Assembly: GCA_963790415.1 (NCBI GenBank)
Contig: CAWBOK010000001.1
Location: 434,001-498,000, forward strand
From: JAJZQZ01 sp963790415
GTDB lineage: Bacteria > Actinomycetota > Thermoleophilia > RBG-16-64-13
DNA length: 64,000 bases
Direction: 5' to 3'
Shown: positions 8,559 to 17,455 of the stretch, piece after piece
Numbering within the stretch: position 1 is the first letter of the stretch
Layout: every line of letters begins with the position of its first letter
Notes under the pieces: generated by a model
The model's input: the letters and a program-made list of their open reading frames with translations, nothing else
The model's database searches: none
What the model was told of the DNA's origin: nothing
Position numbers and translations under genes: made by a program

Positions 8559-10421
8559 TCAGCCGTCGACCGAGTAGTCTTCCAGCCCCAATCTGCGCAG
8601 CGTAGACGCGGTGGGCACCCCCTCGGTCGACCAGCCCATGACTTCGTAGAACTCGCCGATCATGGTCTCGAGATCGACACTGCTCCCGGCGACCGCACCT
8701 TCCAACAACGGTTCCTCCAGGAAGAAGGCCGGGAGCGTGTCGTCCCCGGACTCGGCGCCGAACCGCATGTTGCACAGCCGCTCGATGTCGACGATACGCT
8801 CACCGATGACGAAGAGCTCCTCGGGGGTGACCGGCATGCCCGCGACCGCGCTCACCAGGTCGGCTTCGCTGACCAGGTCGAACTCGTTGACGAGCGTCAG
8901 GGCCGGGATCTTGCAGAGACCGATGGAGTCGAGCACCGCGCAGATGACCATGCTCCGCTTGACCATTGCCGCCTTCCCCACAGGAGAGGTCCGATCGGAG
9001 GCACGCTCGTCACCGTAGAGCGCCTCCCCTTGCGCCGGGGTCAGGCTGAACTCGTGCCGGGCATAAACGCTGGTGAAATCACCCCCTCGGTTCGACACCG
9101 CGTAGCCCAGACCGGCGGCCGACGCCCCCCTCGGGTCGAAAGCCGTGAGCTCCAAGCCCTTGACGTGGAAGGCATACCGTTCGGCGCCGCGGCCGATGAC
9201 CCGGGCCGCCTCGCGCACGCCCCGGCCGAGGAGCGCTCCGAAGCCCTCGCCCGCTCCCATCTGGCGCACCAGGGTCTCCATCACGGCCACGTCTCCCCAG
9301 ACGAGCTCTAGCCCTCCGGTGTCGTCCTGCGTCAGGATGCCCTTCGCCCACAGGTCCATGGCGAAGGCCACCGCATTGCCCGCCGAGACCGAGTCGAGGC
9401 CGAAGAGATCGCACAGGTGGTGCAGGTAGATCACCGCCTCCGGGTCGGAGACCCCGGCCTTCGATCCCCAGGAAGCGATGGGCTCGAAATCGGGACGCTC
9501 GCCCTTGGTGCCCGCGTATGGACCCGAGTCCAACCACACCTCGGCCTTGCAGTGCACGGGGCAACGCCGGCACGAGCGCCGGCGTTCCACGTACCGGTCC
9601 ATGTTGGTGCCGTCGATGGAGGCCGCCCCCTCGAAGCAGGGGCGCTCGTAGTTGTAGCTGCCCAGGATGCCCATATCGTTGACGAAGTTGACGGCCGACG
9701 ACGTGCCGTGGGCGGCCTTGTCGCCATAGTTGGGAGCAGCCCTGATCTTGGCCAGGTAGCGACCAACGGCTTCCCGGACGACGTCGCCCGCTCGGCCGGC
9801 CTCCTTGGCGCCTTTCACCACGATCGCCTTCAGGTTCTTCGAGCCCATGACGGCTCCCATGCCCGTCCGGCCGGCCGCGTGGCCACGCTGCGTGACGATG
9901 CAGGCCAGCGGCAGCAGGTGCTCGCCGGCTGGGCCGATGAGGAACATGGCCAGGCCATTGTCGTCCAGGTCGGCGGCGAGGCGGCGCGCGGTCTCCCGAG
10001 AGTCGAGGCCCCACAGGTGGGCGGCGTCGCGCAGTTCGGCCTGCCCTTCGGAGATGAACAGGTAGACCGGGGCTTCCGCCCGGCCGGTCACCGTGATCGA
10101 TTGCACCCCGTTGTCCCGCAGAGCCGGGCCCACCGTCCCCCCCACGCTCGAGCTGCCCAGCAATCCGGTCAAGGGGGAACGGGCGCTCACCTGTACGCGC
10201 GCGGCCGAGGGCGCCTCACTGCCGGTTAGAAGCCCACACGTGAAGAGCAGGGGGTTCGTCGGAGCCAGGGGTTCCACCTCGGGACCGACTTCCTGAAGGA
10301 AGGTCAAGGAGTTCAGGCCTCGGCCGAGCAGTACGCGTCGCACCAGCCCGTCGTCGATCGGGCGCCGGGCGGTCGACAGGGCCGCTAGATCGAGTTCCAA
10401 GATGTCACCGATCACCTGCAC
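8559..10421 (-). CDS. Aldehyde:ferredoxin oxidoreductase family protein (AOR-1)
   Basis: A 620-residue tungsto- or molybdopterin enzyme of the AOR family, which oxidises aldehydes to acids with ferredoxin as acceptor; the exact substrate is unknown. The N-terminal domain (LLGRGLNSLTFLQEV, VSARSPLTGLLGSSSVGG) is intact. The 4Fe-4S cysteines are in SCRRCPVHC (C-x2-C-x3-C) and DSIGLCK. RTGMGAVMGSKNLKAIVVKG is the characteristic pterin-binding loop. The start is GTG at 10421 with GGGGG 7 nt upstream; a GTG at 10415 is also possible. It stands alone between a divergent AAA ATPase and the hut operon. A second, divergent AOR is at 47396-49149. Confidence 0.9.
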   Translation of the reverse strand: MQVIGDILELDLAALSTARRPIDDGLVRRVLLGRGLNSLTFLQEVGPEVEPLAPTNPLLFTCGLLTGSEAPSAARVQVSARSPLTGLLGSSSVGGTVGPALRDNGVQSITVTGRAEAPVYLFISEGQAELRDAAHLWGLDSRETARRLAADLDDNGLAMFLIGPAGEHLLPLACIVTQRGHAAGRTGMGAVMGSKNLKAIVVKGAKEAGRAGDVVREAVGRYLAKIRAAPNYGDKAAHGTSSAVNFVNDMGILGSYNYERPCFEGAASIDGTNMDRYVERRRSCRRCPVHCKAEVWLDSGPYAGTKGERPDFEPIASWGSKAGVSDPEAVIYLHHLCDLFGLDSVSAGNAVAFAMDLWAKGILTQDDTGGLELVWGDVAVMETLVRQMGAGEGFGALLGRGVREAARVIGRGAERYAFHVKGLELTAFDPRGASAAGLGYAVSNRGGDFTSVYARHEFSLTPAQGEALYGDERASDRTSPVGKAAMVKRSMVICAVLDSIGLCKIPALTLVNEFDLVSEADLVSAVAGMPVTPEELFVIGERIVDIERLCNMRFGAESGDDTLPAFFLEEPLLEGAVAGSSVDLETMIGEFYEVMGWSTEGVPTASTLRRLGLEDYSVDG

Positions 10422-10742
10422 CGTGTCGCCCCCATTTCACTCGCTCGGTTCGACCACCTACGCGGCCGTGGCAGGTCGCCGTTGGAGCGCCGAAGGTCAA
10501 ACTGACCGGACACAGTCTGCGCCCGGTTGGCGCCGGCGTCAACTCATGATGTGTGCGGTCCCGCATGGGAGCGTTCCGTCCGAGCGTGGCAGTAGGATAT
10601 CCACATGTCCGTCGCCCGCCTGAAGGCATGACCAGGGACCGGAGAGAATCGTCATGGCCAAATGTGCCGTGGCAGTTTGACAGGTTGTACATAGTTTTAC
10701 CGATTCTGTTAAAGTCAGTCAAACGTGTCAAAGGGCGGAGCG
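10422..10742. other. Intergenic region between divergent genes, no coding signal
   Basis: The 321 bp separate AOR-1 (minus) from the AAA ATPase (plus). The part nearest the ATPase is clearly AT-richer than its surroundings and holds TTGACA (10677-10682) facing TGTCAA (10726-10731), an inverted pair. A minus-strand ORF of 108 codons spans it but has no recognisable domain and I do not accept it. Confidence 0.5.
10694..10722 (-). promoter_or_regulatory. Candidate promoter facing AOR-1
   Basis: Minus-strand TTGACT (10722-10717), 17-nt spacer and TAAAAC (10699-10694). A second TTGACA (10731-10726) with CAGAAT 17 nt downstream overlaps it. The leader to AOR-1 would be about 270 nt. Positional evidence only. 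Confidence 0.3.
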
Positions 10743-11924
10743 ATGGATCCTCGCAAGAACCCCTATGCCCCCGGTGCGGGAACCAAACCGCCGGCGCTGG
10801 TCGGTCGAGACGACCTCGTCCTCTCGTTCGACATCCTGCTCGAACGCCTCGAGAACGGCTATTCAGAGCAGTCCATGATCATCACAGGACTGCGGGGTGT
10901 GGGCAAGACGGTCCTGCTCGATATGTTCCGGGAGAAGGCCGAAGCCCGCCGGTGGGCCACGATCGAATGGGAGGTCGAGAAGCACGCTCCCTTCGGCCAC
11001 AAGATGGCCGTACAGGCGAGGCGCGTCCTTGTACAGATAGCCCCGAAGGCCAAGTGGGGCGAGAAGGTGCGTCGCGCCGCCGCCGTCCTCAAGTCCTTCT
11101 CGCTGACCGTCAGCCCCGAGGGCAACATCACCGCAGGCCTGGACGTCGACGCCCAGGCGGGGGTCGGTGACAGCGGGGCCCTCGAGGAGGACCTCTCCGA
11201 CCTGTTCGTGGCCCTCGGAGAGGCCGCCAGGGAACACGGGGTGGGCGTCGTGTTCCTCATGGATGAGATACAGTACGTGCAGGCGCCCGAATTGGAGGCA
11301 CTGATAACGGCGCTCCACAGGTGCGCACGCCGCTCACTCCCACTGACCCTCGTCGGAGCCGGCCTCCCCCAGATCCCCCGGCTTGCCGGTGAGGCGAAAT
11401 CGTACAGCGAACGGCTGTTCCGATTCCCCGCCATCGGCGCGCTCGATCCAGCGACGCACGCACGCGACGCACTGGTGCTGCCCGCCATCGAACGCGGGGT
11501 GGAATATGATCCCGGCGCGATCGACTTCATCGTGCAGTACACGCAGGGCTTTCCATACTTCCTGCAAGAGTATGGGAAGGTCGTCTGGGATGAGGCTCCC
11601 GCCTCCCCGGTCGCGTTGTCCGACGTGCGCTCCATCCTTCCCCTCGTCGAAGCCAAGCTCGATGAGAGCTTCTTTCGCGTGCGGGCGGAGCGGACGACCG
11701 ACCTGGAACTGCGCTACCTCTACGCGATGGCCGAGCTCGGCCCGGAGCCACACACCGCCGCCGAGGTGGCGGCCAAGCTCGGCAGAACGAGCTCGCAGGC
11801 CGGGCCGGTCCGATCGCGCTTGATCGAGAAGGGCCTCCTCTACACGCCGAACTACGGATACGCGGCGTTCACGGTCCCCCAGTTCGACCGGTACATGCTG
11901 CGCGTGCACACGAGAAGCGCGTGA
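10743..11924 (+). CDS. AAA family ATPase with C-terminal winged helix
   Basis: A 393-residue protein of the AAA_16/Orc1-like STAND-ATPase type. Walker A is GLRGVGKT (residues 49-56), Walker B is VVFLMDE (169-175), followed by a sensor-1-like LTLVGAGLPQI. The C-terminal 75 residues (ELRYLYAMAELG...AAEVAAKLG...VRSRLIEKGLLY) look like a winged helix-turn-helix. Such proteins are common as solitary genes in actinobacteria and archaea, often near mobile DNA; no partner protein is encoded here. The ATG at 10743 is preferred to the GTG at 10725, which has no ribosome-binding site. Function unknown. Confidence 0.85.
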   Translation: MDPRKNPYAPGAGTKPPALVGRDDLVLSFDILLERLENGYSEQSMIITGLRGVGKTVLLDMFREKAEARRWATIEWEVEKHAPFGHKMAVQARRVLVQIAPKAKWGEKVRRAAAVLKSFSLTVSPEGNITAGLDVDAQAGVGDSGALEEDLSDLFVALGEAAREHGVGVVFLMDEIQYVQAPELEALITALHRCARRSLPLTLVGAGLPQIPRLAGEAKSYSERLFRFPAIGALDPATHARDALVLPAIERGVEYDPGAIDFIVQYTQGFPYFLQEYGKVVWDEAPASPVALSDVRSILPLVEAKLDESFFRVRAERTTDLELRYLYAMAELGPEPHTAAEVAAKLGRTSSQAGPVRSRLIEKGLLYTPNYGYAAFTVPQFDRYMLRVHTRSA

Positions 11925-11977
11925 TGCCAGGCCTCGCGTTTACGGTCTTCGGCACTCAGTCCACGACGTCGCTGCCG

Positions 11978-13108
11978 CTAGGGTCGGGTCGCCTGCTCCC
12001 GTGTCGCCCCCACGTACTCTTCGAGCTTCTCGAGCGCCTCCGGCAGATTCCTGCGACCAAAGCCCACGCGGAACGAGTTGGATCCGTCCCCGTAGAGGGT
12101 TCCAGGCAGGAGCAAGACTCCTGCCTTCTCCACCAGATCGGCGCAGAATCCGTCGACCGTTCCCCGCAGCAGCCGCGGGAACGCGATTGATCCCGCCTTC
12201 GGTCGGTGCCAGTGGAAGAGCCCCTGGTGGGACGCGAAGAATCCGTCGAGACGATCGAGGTTGTCGCCTATGATCCGCAGATTCCGTTCGGCGATGGTCC
12301 CGGCATTTCGCAGCGCCAGGGTCGCCAGGAACTCGCTCGGAGCGCTGTTGCAGATGGTGGTGTAGTCCTTGAACGCCTCGAGCTCCCGGAAAAGACGGTC
12401 GTCGCGAGTCGCGATCCAACCGATCCGCAGTCCGGCCAGGCCGTACGTCTTCGACATCACCCCCAGGGACACCGCCCGCTCGTTCACATCGACGAAGGCC
12501 GGCAATCGATCACGGTGATCGAACTCGAGCCCGCGGTAGACCTCGTCGGAGAAGACGACGAAATCGCGCCGATCCGAAATCGCGGACAACTCGTGGATGA
12601 ACTCGGGCCTGGGCAGGAATCCGGTCGGGTTGTGCGGGAAGTTGACCACCACCACCCGCGTGCGGGCGGTGAGAAGGCCCTCCAAGTCGTCGAGGTCGAG
12701 TTTCCACGCGCGCTCGGGATCGCCCCGCCATTCGGTTACTCCCGCGCCGATACTACGGGCCACCTCGCCAAGTGACTGGTAGTAAGGTGCATGCACGACG
12801 ATGTGATCCCCGGGACTGAGAGCGACGTTCATGAAGTTGAAGATCGCCTCTTCGGCTCCTGCGTGCACCAGGACCTGGCCGGCGGAGACGTGCTCGTACA
12901 GCCCCGCCACGGCCTGCCGGAGTTGCGAATCGCCGAGAGACTCGGTGTAGCCGAGCCACAGCGAGTCGAACTGTGCGCGCGCCCCGGGCTCCAGCGCCAG
13001 CAGGTCCCGCAACTCCATGCTCTCGCAGTCCGAAGAGCACAGTGAGTATGGGGCGGAGAACTCATGCCTGGCGAAGTAGCGTTCGAGTCTGAAAGGGGCG
13101 ATCGTCAT
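11978..13108 (-). CDS. PLP-dependent aminotransferase, class I/II
   Basis: Fold-type I aminotransferase of 376 residues. The Schiff-base lysine is in MSKTYGLAGLRIGW, the PLP phosphate and ring contacts include VVNFPHNPTGF and VFSDEVYRGLEF, and the carboxylate-binding arginine is in SFRVGFGR. The N-terminus (MTIAPFRLERYFARHEFSAPYSLC) resembles the group annotated as capreomycidine synthase-like or aspartate/tyrosine aminotransferases; the donor amino acid cannot be assigned. Start ATG at 13108 with GGGAGA upstream. It is followed on the opposite strand by the convergent AAA ATPase, with 53 nt between them and no evident terminator. Confidence 0.87.
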   Translation of the reverse strand: MTIAPFRLERYFARHEFSAPYSLCSSDCESMELRDLLALEPGARAQFDSLWLGYTESLGDSQLRQAVAGLYEHVSAGQVLVHAGAEEAIFNFMNVALSPGDHIVVHAPYYQSLGEVARSIGAGVTEWRGDPERAWKLDLDDLEGLLTARTRVVVVNFPHNPTGFLPRPEFIHELSAISDRRDFVVFSDEVYRGLEFDHRDRLPAFVDVNERAVSLGVMSKTYGLAGLRIGWIATRDDRLFRELEAFKDYTTICNSAPSEFLATLALRNAGTIAERNLRIIGDNLDRLDGFFASHQGLFHWHRPKAGSIAFPRLLRGTVDGFCADLVEKAGVLLLPGTLYGDGSNSFRVGFGRRNLPEALEKLEEYVGATREQATRP

Positions 13109-13142
13109 GGCAAGCGTCTCCCGCGGCGCCGATAGGACCTGG

Positions 13143-13361
13143 CTACACTCCGGGTGTTGAGGGCGGAGCGAGCGGCGGCCGGTCCGCGTAGCAGACGCCG
13201 GCGGCAGCCCAATCCGATTTGTCCACCTCGTAGAGCAAGACAGTGACGGATTCATCGGGGCAGCCGATGGAGTCCACCACGGCGTCGGTAACGTTGCGGA
13301 TCAAGGCGTTCTTCTCGTCGCGCCCACGTCCGGGCCACATCTCGATGCGTACGATAGGCAT
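13143..13361 (-). CDS. 4-oxalocrotonate tautomerase family protein
   Basis: A 72-residue tautomerase-superfamily subunit. After Met removal the catalytic Pro-1 would be exposed (MPIVRIEMWPGRGRDEKNAL), followed by the typical helix and a second strand (SVTVLLYEVDKSDWAAAG). GGAGGGG lies 7 nt before the ATG. It lies 34 nt upstream of the aminotransferase on the same strand and may be co-transcribed, pointing to an amino- or keto-acid pathway; the substrate is unknown. Confidence 0.85.
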   Translation of the reverse strand: MPIVRIEMWPGRGRDEKNALIRNVTDAVVDSIGCPDESVTVLLYEVDKSDWAAAGVCYADRPPLAPPSTPGV

Positions 13362-13499
13362 GGTCGTCCCCTCCTGCTGCTCCGGTCGATTCACCGCGTT
13401 GTGCTGCTGCCGTCCAGTGTACATCCGGGCGAAGACGGCAGGAGCCTCTTCGAACGGCGGACGGGTCGCGGCGCGGGGCAAACCAGTATGGCTTTGTGA

Positions 13500-13688
13500 T
13501 CAGACGTCGCCCTCGTCAGGCTCTGTGTCGCGCACCTTGGACATCGCGCGTTCAAACTTCTCGCGGTCACCACGAGCCGCACGCTCTCCGAGGTACTCCA
13601 CGGCCATGAGCGCTGAGATCTTCTCCGCGAGGGCGGTGGTGATGAGCTGATTGATGGAGACGTCCTCCGCCCTTGCGAGTTTGCGCAC
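13500..13688 (-). CDS. Ribbon-helix-helix (HicB/CopG-like) protein, N-terminus unclear
   Basis: The 62 residues from GTG 13688 contain the helix-turn-helix part of an RHH DNA-binding domain (VSINQLITTALAEKISAL). The homologous sequence starts further upstream: codons 13689-13760 read RWGLRLPESLHKK in the same frame, which is the missing beta-strand, but they have no start codon before the in-frame stop of the ABC ATPase at 13761-13763. A GTG at 13773 (VPDLRQAAAAAGG) would serve if one extra base lay near 13735, matching the +1 errors seen elsewhere. No toxin partner is adjacent. It could be an orphan antitoxin or an operon regulator. Confidence 0.55.
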   Translation of the reverse strand: MRKLARAEDVSINQLITTALAEKISALMAVEYLGERAARGDREKFERAMSKVRDTEPDEGDV

Positions 13689-13760
13689 CTTCTTGTGGAG
13701 CGACTCCGGTAGACGCAGGCCCCAACGCCCGCCTACCGCCCGCTGCAGCCGCCGCCTGCC

Positions 13761-15575
13761 TCAGATCCGGCACTCAACGGGAAGCGTCGGCGTGTCGGCC
13801 AGGAGAAGCTTGGTGTAGTCGGCCTGCGGCTCGTCAAGGACGGCGTCCACAAGCCCGTGCTCGACGATGCGGCCCTCCTTCATGACGGCCACCTCCTGAG
13901 CGACGCTCCTGATGAGCGCCAGATTGTGCGTCACGAAGAGCATACTGACGCCGGTCTCGAGCTGCAGCTGTACGAGAAGCTCGATGATCGCCGCCTGCAC
14001 GGACACGTCGAGCCAGGAGGTGACCTCGTCGCAGATGAGCACCGTCGGTTCGGCGGCCAGGGCACGCGCGATGGCGATGCGCTGCCGCTCGCCGCCGGAG
14101 AGCTGTTCCGGGTACCGGCTCAAGAGGGACGCGTCGAGGGCCACCTGGTCGAGCACCCGCACCATGCGCCCCTCTGTCTCGTCGCGGTCCAGCTTGAAGA
14201 AGATGTCGATCGGCTGCGCCAGCAGTTGGCGGATCGTCTTGCGCGGGTTCAGCGAACTGTAGGGACTCTGGAAGATGTACTGGATCGCCTGACGTTGGTC
14301 GCGTGTGCGCTCGCGCGTCTCGCGGGCCAAGACCTTTCCGTTGAATTCTATGGCGCCGGCGATCTCGAACTGGTGCAATCCGGCGATACAACGCGCCAAG
14401 GTGGTCTTCCCGCTGCCCGATTCACCTACCAGCGCCAGGCAACGATGCTCGCATAACGTGGCGCTGACCCCGTGCAGGACCTCCTTGCGCTGATAGAACG
14501 CGGTCACGTCCTGGACGTTAACCACGGTCTTCTCGACCGTCCTACAGAGCTCGTCTACCGTGGTGGGTAGAAGTGCGTCACCGCCGGCCGGGTGGACCTC
14601 TGCCTCCTGCCAACGCCAGCAACGGACCTGATGGTCCGGGTCCGGGCCCTCGTAAGGCGGGAAATCGGTCGCGCACTTCTCGATGCGCCGATCGCAGCGG
14701 GGCGTGAACGCGCAGCCCGCGACGCGCTGACCGGGCCGCGGCGCGTATCCCGGGATACCGTGAAGAGCGCGCTTCCCGTGGATGTCCGGTATGGCGGCGA
14801 GAAGGCGGCGCGTGTAGGGGTGATACGCGCCGGTGAACAGCTCCGCGGTGGGACCGATCTCCACGAGACGGCCGGCATACATGATGGCGATCCGGTCGAC
14901 GAGGCAGGCGACAACCGCTAGATCGTGCGTGACGTAGAGCGCCGACACGCCGTAGGAGCGCACGAGGTCACGCACCGTCTCCAGGACGTGTGCCTGCGTG
15001 GTCACATCGAGAGCGGTAGTAGGCTCGTCGAGGACGATGATCTTGGGCCGGTTGGCCATGGCCATGGCGATCGCCACCCGTTGCTGCTGGCCCCCGGAGA
15101 GCTGGTGCGGATACCGTCGCAAAAAAGTCCGCTCGCTGGGCAGGAGCACTTCGTCCATCATCTGCTTGAGGCGGACCTCGCGCTCAGCTCTGGAGGAGCC
15201 GAAGGAGTGCTCGTTGAGGATCTCCATGAGCTGATCGCCGATGCGCAAGGCGGGGTTGAGCGACGCGGAAGCGTCCTGGGGCACGTAGGAGATGAGTCCG
15301 CCGCGTATGCGGCGGAGATCGGAGCGCGACGCCGAGAGCACGTCGGTGCCGGCGATGTCGATGCGCCCTCCGGCGACTTTGGCGCCGCGCCGCTGGTAGG
15401 CCAGCAGGGAGGTCGCAGCCGTGGTCTTGCCGGAGGCCGACTCGCCCACGAGGCCGAGCACCTCACCCTGGTGGATGGCAAAGGAGACGCCGTCGTCGAT
15501 CTCGATGCCCGATGGGTCCAGGATGACGCGCAGGTCTTCGACACTGAGCACGACATCGGTCCTCTCGTCGCTCAT
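13761..15575 (-). CDS. Oligopeptide-type ABC importer, fused dual ATPase (DppD-DppF)
   Basis: A 604-residue cytoplasmic protein with two ABC domains in tandem, which drives the importer encoded just upstream. First domain: Walker A GESASGKTT (about 43-51), signature LSGGQQQR, Walker B IIVLDEPTTALD, ending in the oligopeptide/nickel-type C-terminal motif with cysteines (CAFTPRCDRR...CATDFPPY). Second domain: Walker A GESGSGKTT, signature LSGGERQR, Walker B VLICDEVTSWLD. Most relatives are two proteins of about 330 residues; the fusion is common in actinobacteria. Its ATG overlaps the dppC stop by 4 nt. Confidence 0.93.
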   Translation of the reverse strand: MSDERTDVVLSVEDLRVILDPSGIEIDDGVSFAIHQGEVLGLVGESASGKTTAATSLLAYQRRGAKVAGGRIDIAGTDVLSASRSDLRRIRGGLISYVPQDASASLNPALRIGDQLMEILNEHSFGSSRAEREVRLKQMMDEVLLPSERTFLRRYPHQLSGGQQQRVAIAMAMANRPKIIVLDEPTTALDVTTQAHVLETVRDLVRSYGVSALYVTHDLAVVACLVDRIAIMYAGRLVEIGPTAELFTGAYHPYTRRLLAAIPDIHGKRALHGIPGYAPRPGQRVAGCAFTPRCDRRIEKCATDFPPYEGPDPDHQVRCWRWQEAEVHPAGGDALLPTTVDELCRTVEKTVVNVQDVTAFYQRKEVLHGVSATLCEHRCLALVGESGSGKTTLARCIAGLHQFEIAGAIEFNGKVLARETRERTRDQRQAIQYIFQSPYSSLNPRKTIRQLLAQPIDIFFKLDRDETEGRMVRVLDQVALDASLLSRYPEQLSGGERQRIAIARALAAEPTVLICDEVTSWLDVSVQAAIIELLVQLQLETGVSMLFVTHNLALIRSVAQEVAVMKEGRIVEHGLVDAVLDEPQADYTKLLLADTPTLPVECRI

Positions 15576-16483
15576 GTCAGCGCCGTGTCTCTGTCGATGC
15601 CCATCATGGCCCGGGAGAGCCCGTCGGCCATGAGGTTGGCGCTGATGGTGAGAGCGCCGATCAAGATGACAGGCGCCACAACAGCCCAGGGCTGGACCAT
15701 GATGGCGATGCGGTTCTCGTTGATCATGAGGCCCCAGTCGGCGGCCGGCGGCTGCATGCCGAGGCCGATGAACGAGAGCGCGGCAATCATGATGATCGAG
15801 TAGGTGAGTCGCAGTCCGAACTCAACCAGCAGAGGGCTGCTGATGTTGGGCAGCACCTCGTAGAGGAGGATCTTGCGTCTCGGTACGCCCACGGCCGCAG
15901 CCGCCCGGACGAAATCGCGGGCCACCAACTCGACGGTCGCCGCGCGGGTGACGCGGGCGATGCGCGGCATGTGTGAGATACCGACCATCAGCACGATCAG
16001 CCAGAGCCGCGGTCCGAGGATAGAGACGAACAGCATCGCCAGCACCACGGAGGGGAACGCCAGCACCACGTCGAGCATGCGCATGATGCTCTCGTCGATC
16101 CAGCGGCGGGCGTACCCCGAGATGAGACCCAGGCTGACTCCCAGCACCATCCCGATGAGGGTCGCCGTGATGCCGAGAACGAAGACGCTGAGCCCGCCAT
16201 AGAGCACGCGCGTCAGCACGTCGCGACCCAGGAAGTCTGTGCCCAGCCAGTACGAGCCGGTCGGCAGCGAGAACGGGGGACCGACGAACTCCGTCGGCGA
16301 GTAGGGCGCCACGAAGCGGCCGAAGAGGGCGACCGCGAGCAATGCGACGAACATGACGAAACCGATCTTCGTTCGCCGGAGGCGCCACGCGTCGACGACC
16401 GTCGTCACCCACTCACGCCGTCTCTTGGCCGCCGGAGCAACGGCTTCGCGCGGGTCGATCACGGCGCCGCCGCCGACGCTCAT
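15572..16483 (-). CDS. Oligopeptide-type ABC permease (DppC-like)
   Basis: A 303-residue inner-membrane permease with an N-terminal cytoplasmic tail, a first TM at about residues 40-60 (IGFVMFVALLAVALFGRFV) and the BPD_transp_1 core of five further TMs. The EAA loop is ARDFVRAAAAVGVPRRKILLYEVLPN. The LGTDFLGRDVLTRVLYGG segment is typical of DppC. The ATG at 16483 overlaps the dppB stop by 4 nt, and its own stop overlaps the ATPase start by 4 nt, so the three are translationally coupled. Confidence 0.93.
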   Translation of the reverse strand: MSVGGGAVIDPREAVAPAAKRRREWVTTVVDAWRLRRTKIGFVMFVALLAVALFGRFVAPYSPTEFVGPPFSLPTGSYWLGTDFLGRDVLTRVLYGGLSVFVLGITATLIGMVLGVSLGLISGYARRWIDESIMRMLDVVLAFPSVVLAMLFVSILGPRLWLIVLMVGISHMPRIARVTRAATVELVARDFVRAAAAVGVPRRKILLYEVLPNISSPLLVEFGLRLTYSIIMIAALSFIGLGMQPPAADWGLMINENRIAIMVQPWAVVAPVILIGALTISANLMADGLSRAMMGIDRDTALT

Positions 16484-17448
16484 CGCATGCCCGTCCGCAA
16501 CCGCGGACTGATCAGGATGGTGAGGATATCGGCGACCAGGTTGAGTACCACGTAGACCGCGGCCATCAGCAGCACGAGCGCCTGCACCATCGGCATGTCG
16601 CGATTCGCCACGGCGTCGACCAGACCAGCCCCGATGCCGGGGAAGCTGAAGAGGTACTCGACGGTGATGATGCCACCGGCCAGCCAAGCGATGCTGATGG
16701 CGATCACCTGGATGGTCGGCACGATGGCGTTGGGCAAGGCGTGATGCCACAGCACCCGGGACTCCGAGAGGCCCTTGAGCCGGGCCATCATCACGTACTC
16801 GCTCTCCAGCACCTCGATCGTCGAGGCGCGCAGCATGCGGCTGACATAGGGGATGACCGCCAGGACCAGTGTCACCACCGGCAGGATGAACAACGTCATC
16901 TGGTCGCGGAGCGGGGTCAGCGAGTCCACGTTCGACACTGATGGCAACCACCGGAACACCGCGGTGCCGAACACCAACACCAAGACGATGCCGATCACGA
17001 ACTCAGGCAGCGCCGCCAGGCTGAGATTACCGATATTGACGACGTTGTCGAACTTGGAGTCGTGCCAGACGGCACTCAGCGCGCCGATGAGGATGGCGAT
17101 GGGAATGCTGACAAGAGCCGCAAGAAACACCAGCGTGGCCGAATTGATCACGCGGCTGCGCAGAAGGGTAGTGACCTTCGCCCCGGCTCCCACCAGCGAG
17201 TTGCCCAGATCGCCGTGCGCTACCCCCGCCAACCAGCTCGTGTACTGCTCGACGACTGGGCGGTCCAGCCGCAGTTGCGCGCGGAGCGCCTCGTAGCGCG
17301 CAACGTCGGCGGAGTCCTTGCCGAGGATGGCCTTGGCGGCATCGCCGGGCAGCGCCTGCGTGGCGGCAAACACGACGATGGACACCAAGAGCAGCGTCAC
17401 CAGGCCGAGCCCGAGCCTGATGAGCAGCAGCTTCAGGAGTGGCGGCAC
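16480..17448 (-). CDS. Oligopeptide-type ABC permease (DppB-like)
   Basis: A 322-residue membrane permease with the DppB N-terminal TM (LLKLLLIRLGLGLVTLLLV) and five downstream TMs. The EAA loop is SEYVMMARLKGLSESRVLWHHALPNA, and the VEYLFSFPGIGAGLVDAV segment is typical of the family. Start is GTG at 17448, 7 nt after the binding-protein stop. It pairs with the DppC-like permease to form the channel. Confidence 0.92.
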   Translation of the reverse strand: MPPLLKLLLIRLGLGLVTLLLVSIVVFAATQALPGDAAKAILGKDSADVARYEALRAQLRLDRPVVEQYTSWLAGVAHGDLGNSLVGAGAKVTTLLRSRVINSATLVFLAALVSIPIAILIGALSAVWHDSKFDNVVNIGNLSLAALPEFVIGIVLVLVFGTAVFRWLPSVSNVDSLTPLRDQMTLFILPVVTLVLAVIPYVSRMLRASTIEVLESEYVMMARLKGLSESRVLWHHALPNAIVPTIQVIAISIAWLAGGIITVEYLFSFPGIGAGLVDAVANRDMPMVQALVLLMAAVYVVLNLVADILTILISPRLRTGMR

Positions 17449-17455
17449 GTCACCG

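Noticed and set aside
10405..10731. 108-codon minus-strand ORF before AOR-1
   Set aside because: No domain, no good ribosome-binding site, composition of random GC-rich DNA, and it overlaps the likely promoter region and the AOR-1 start.
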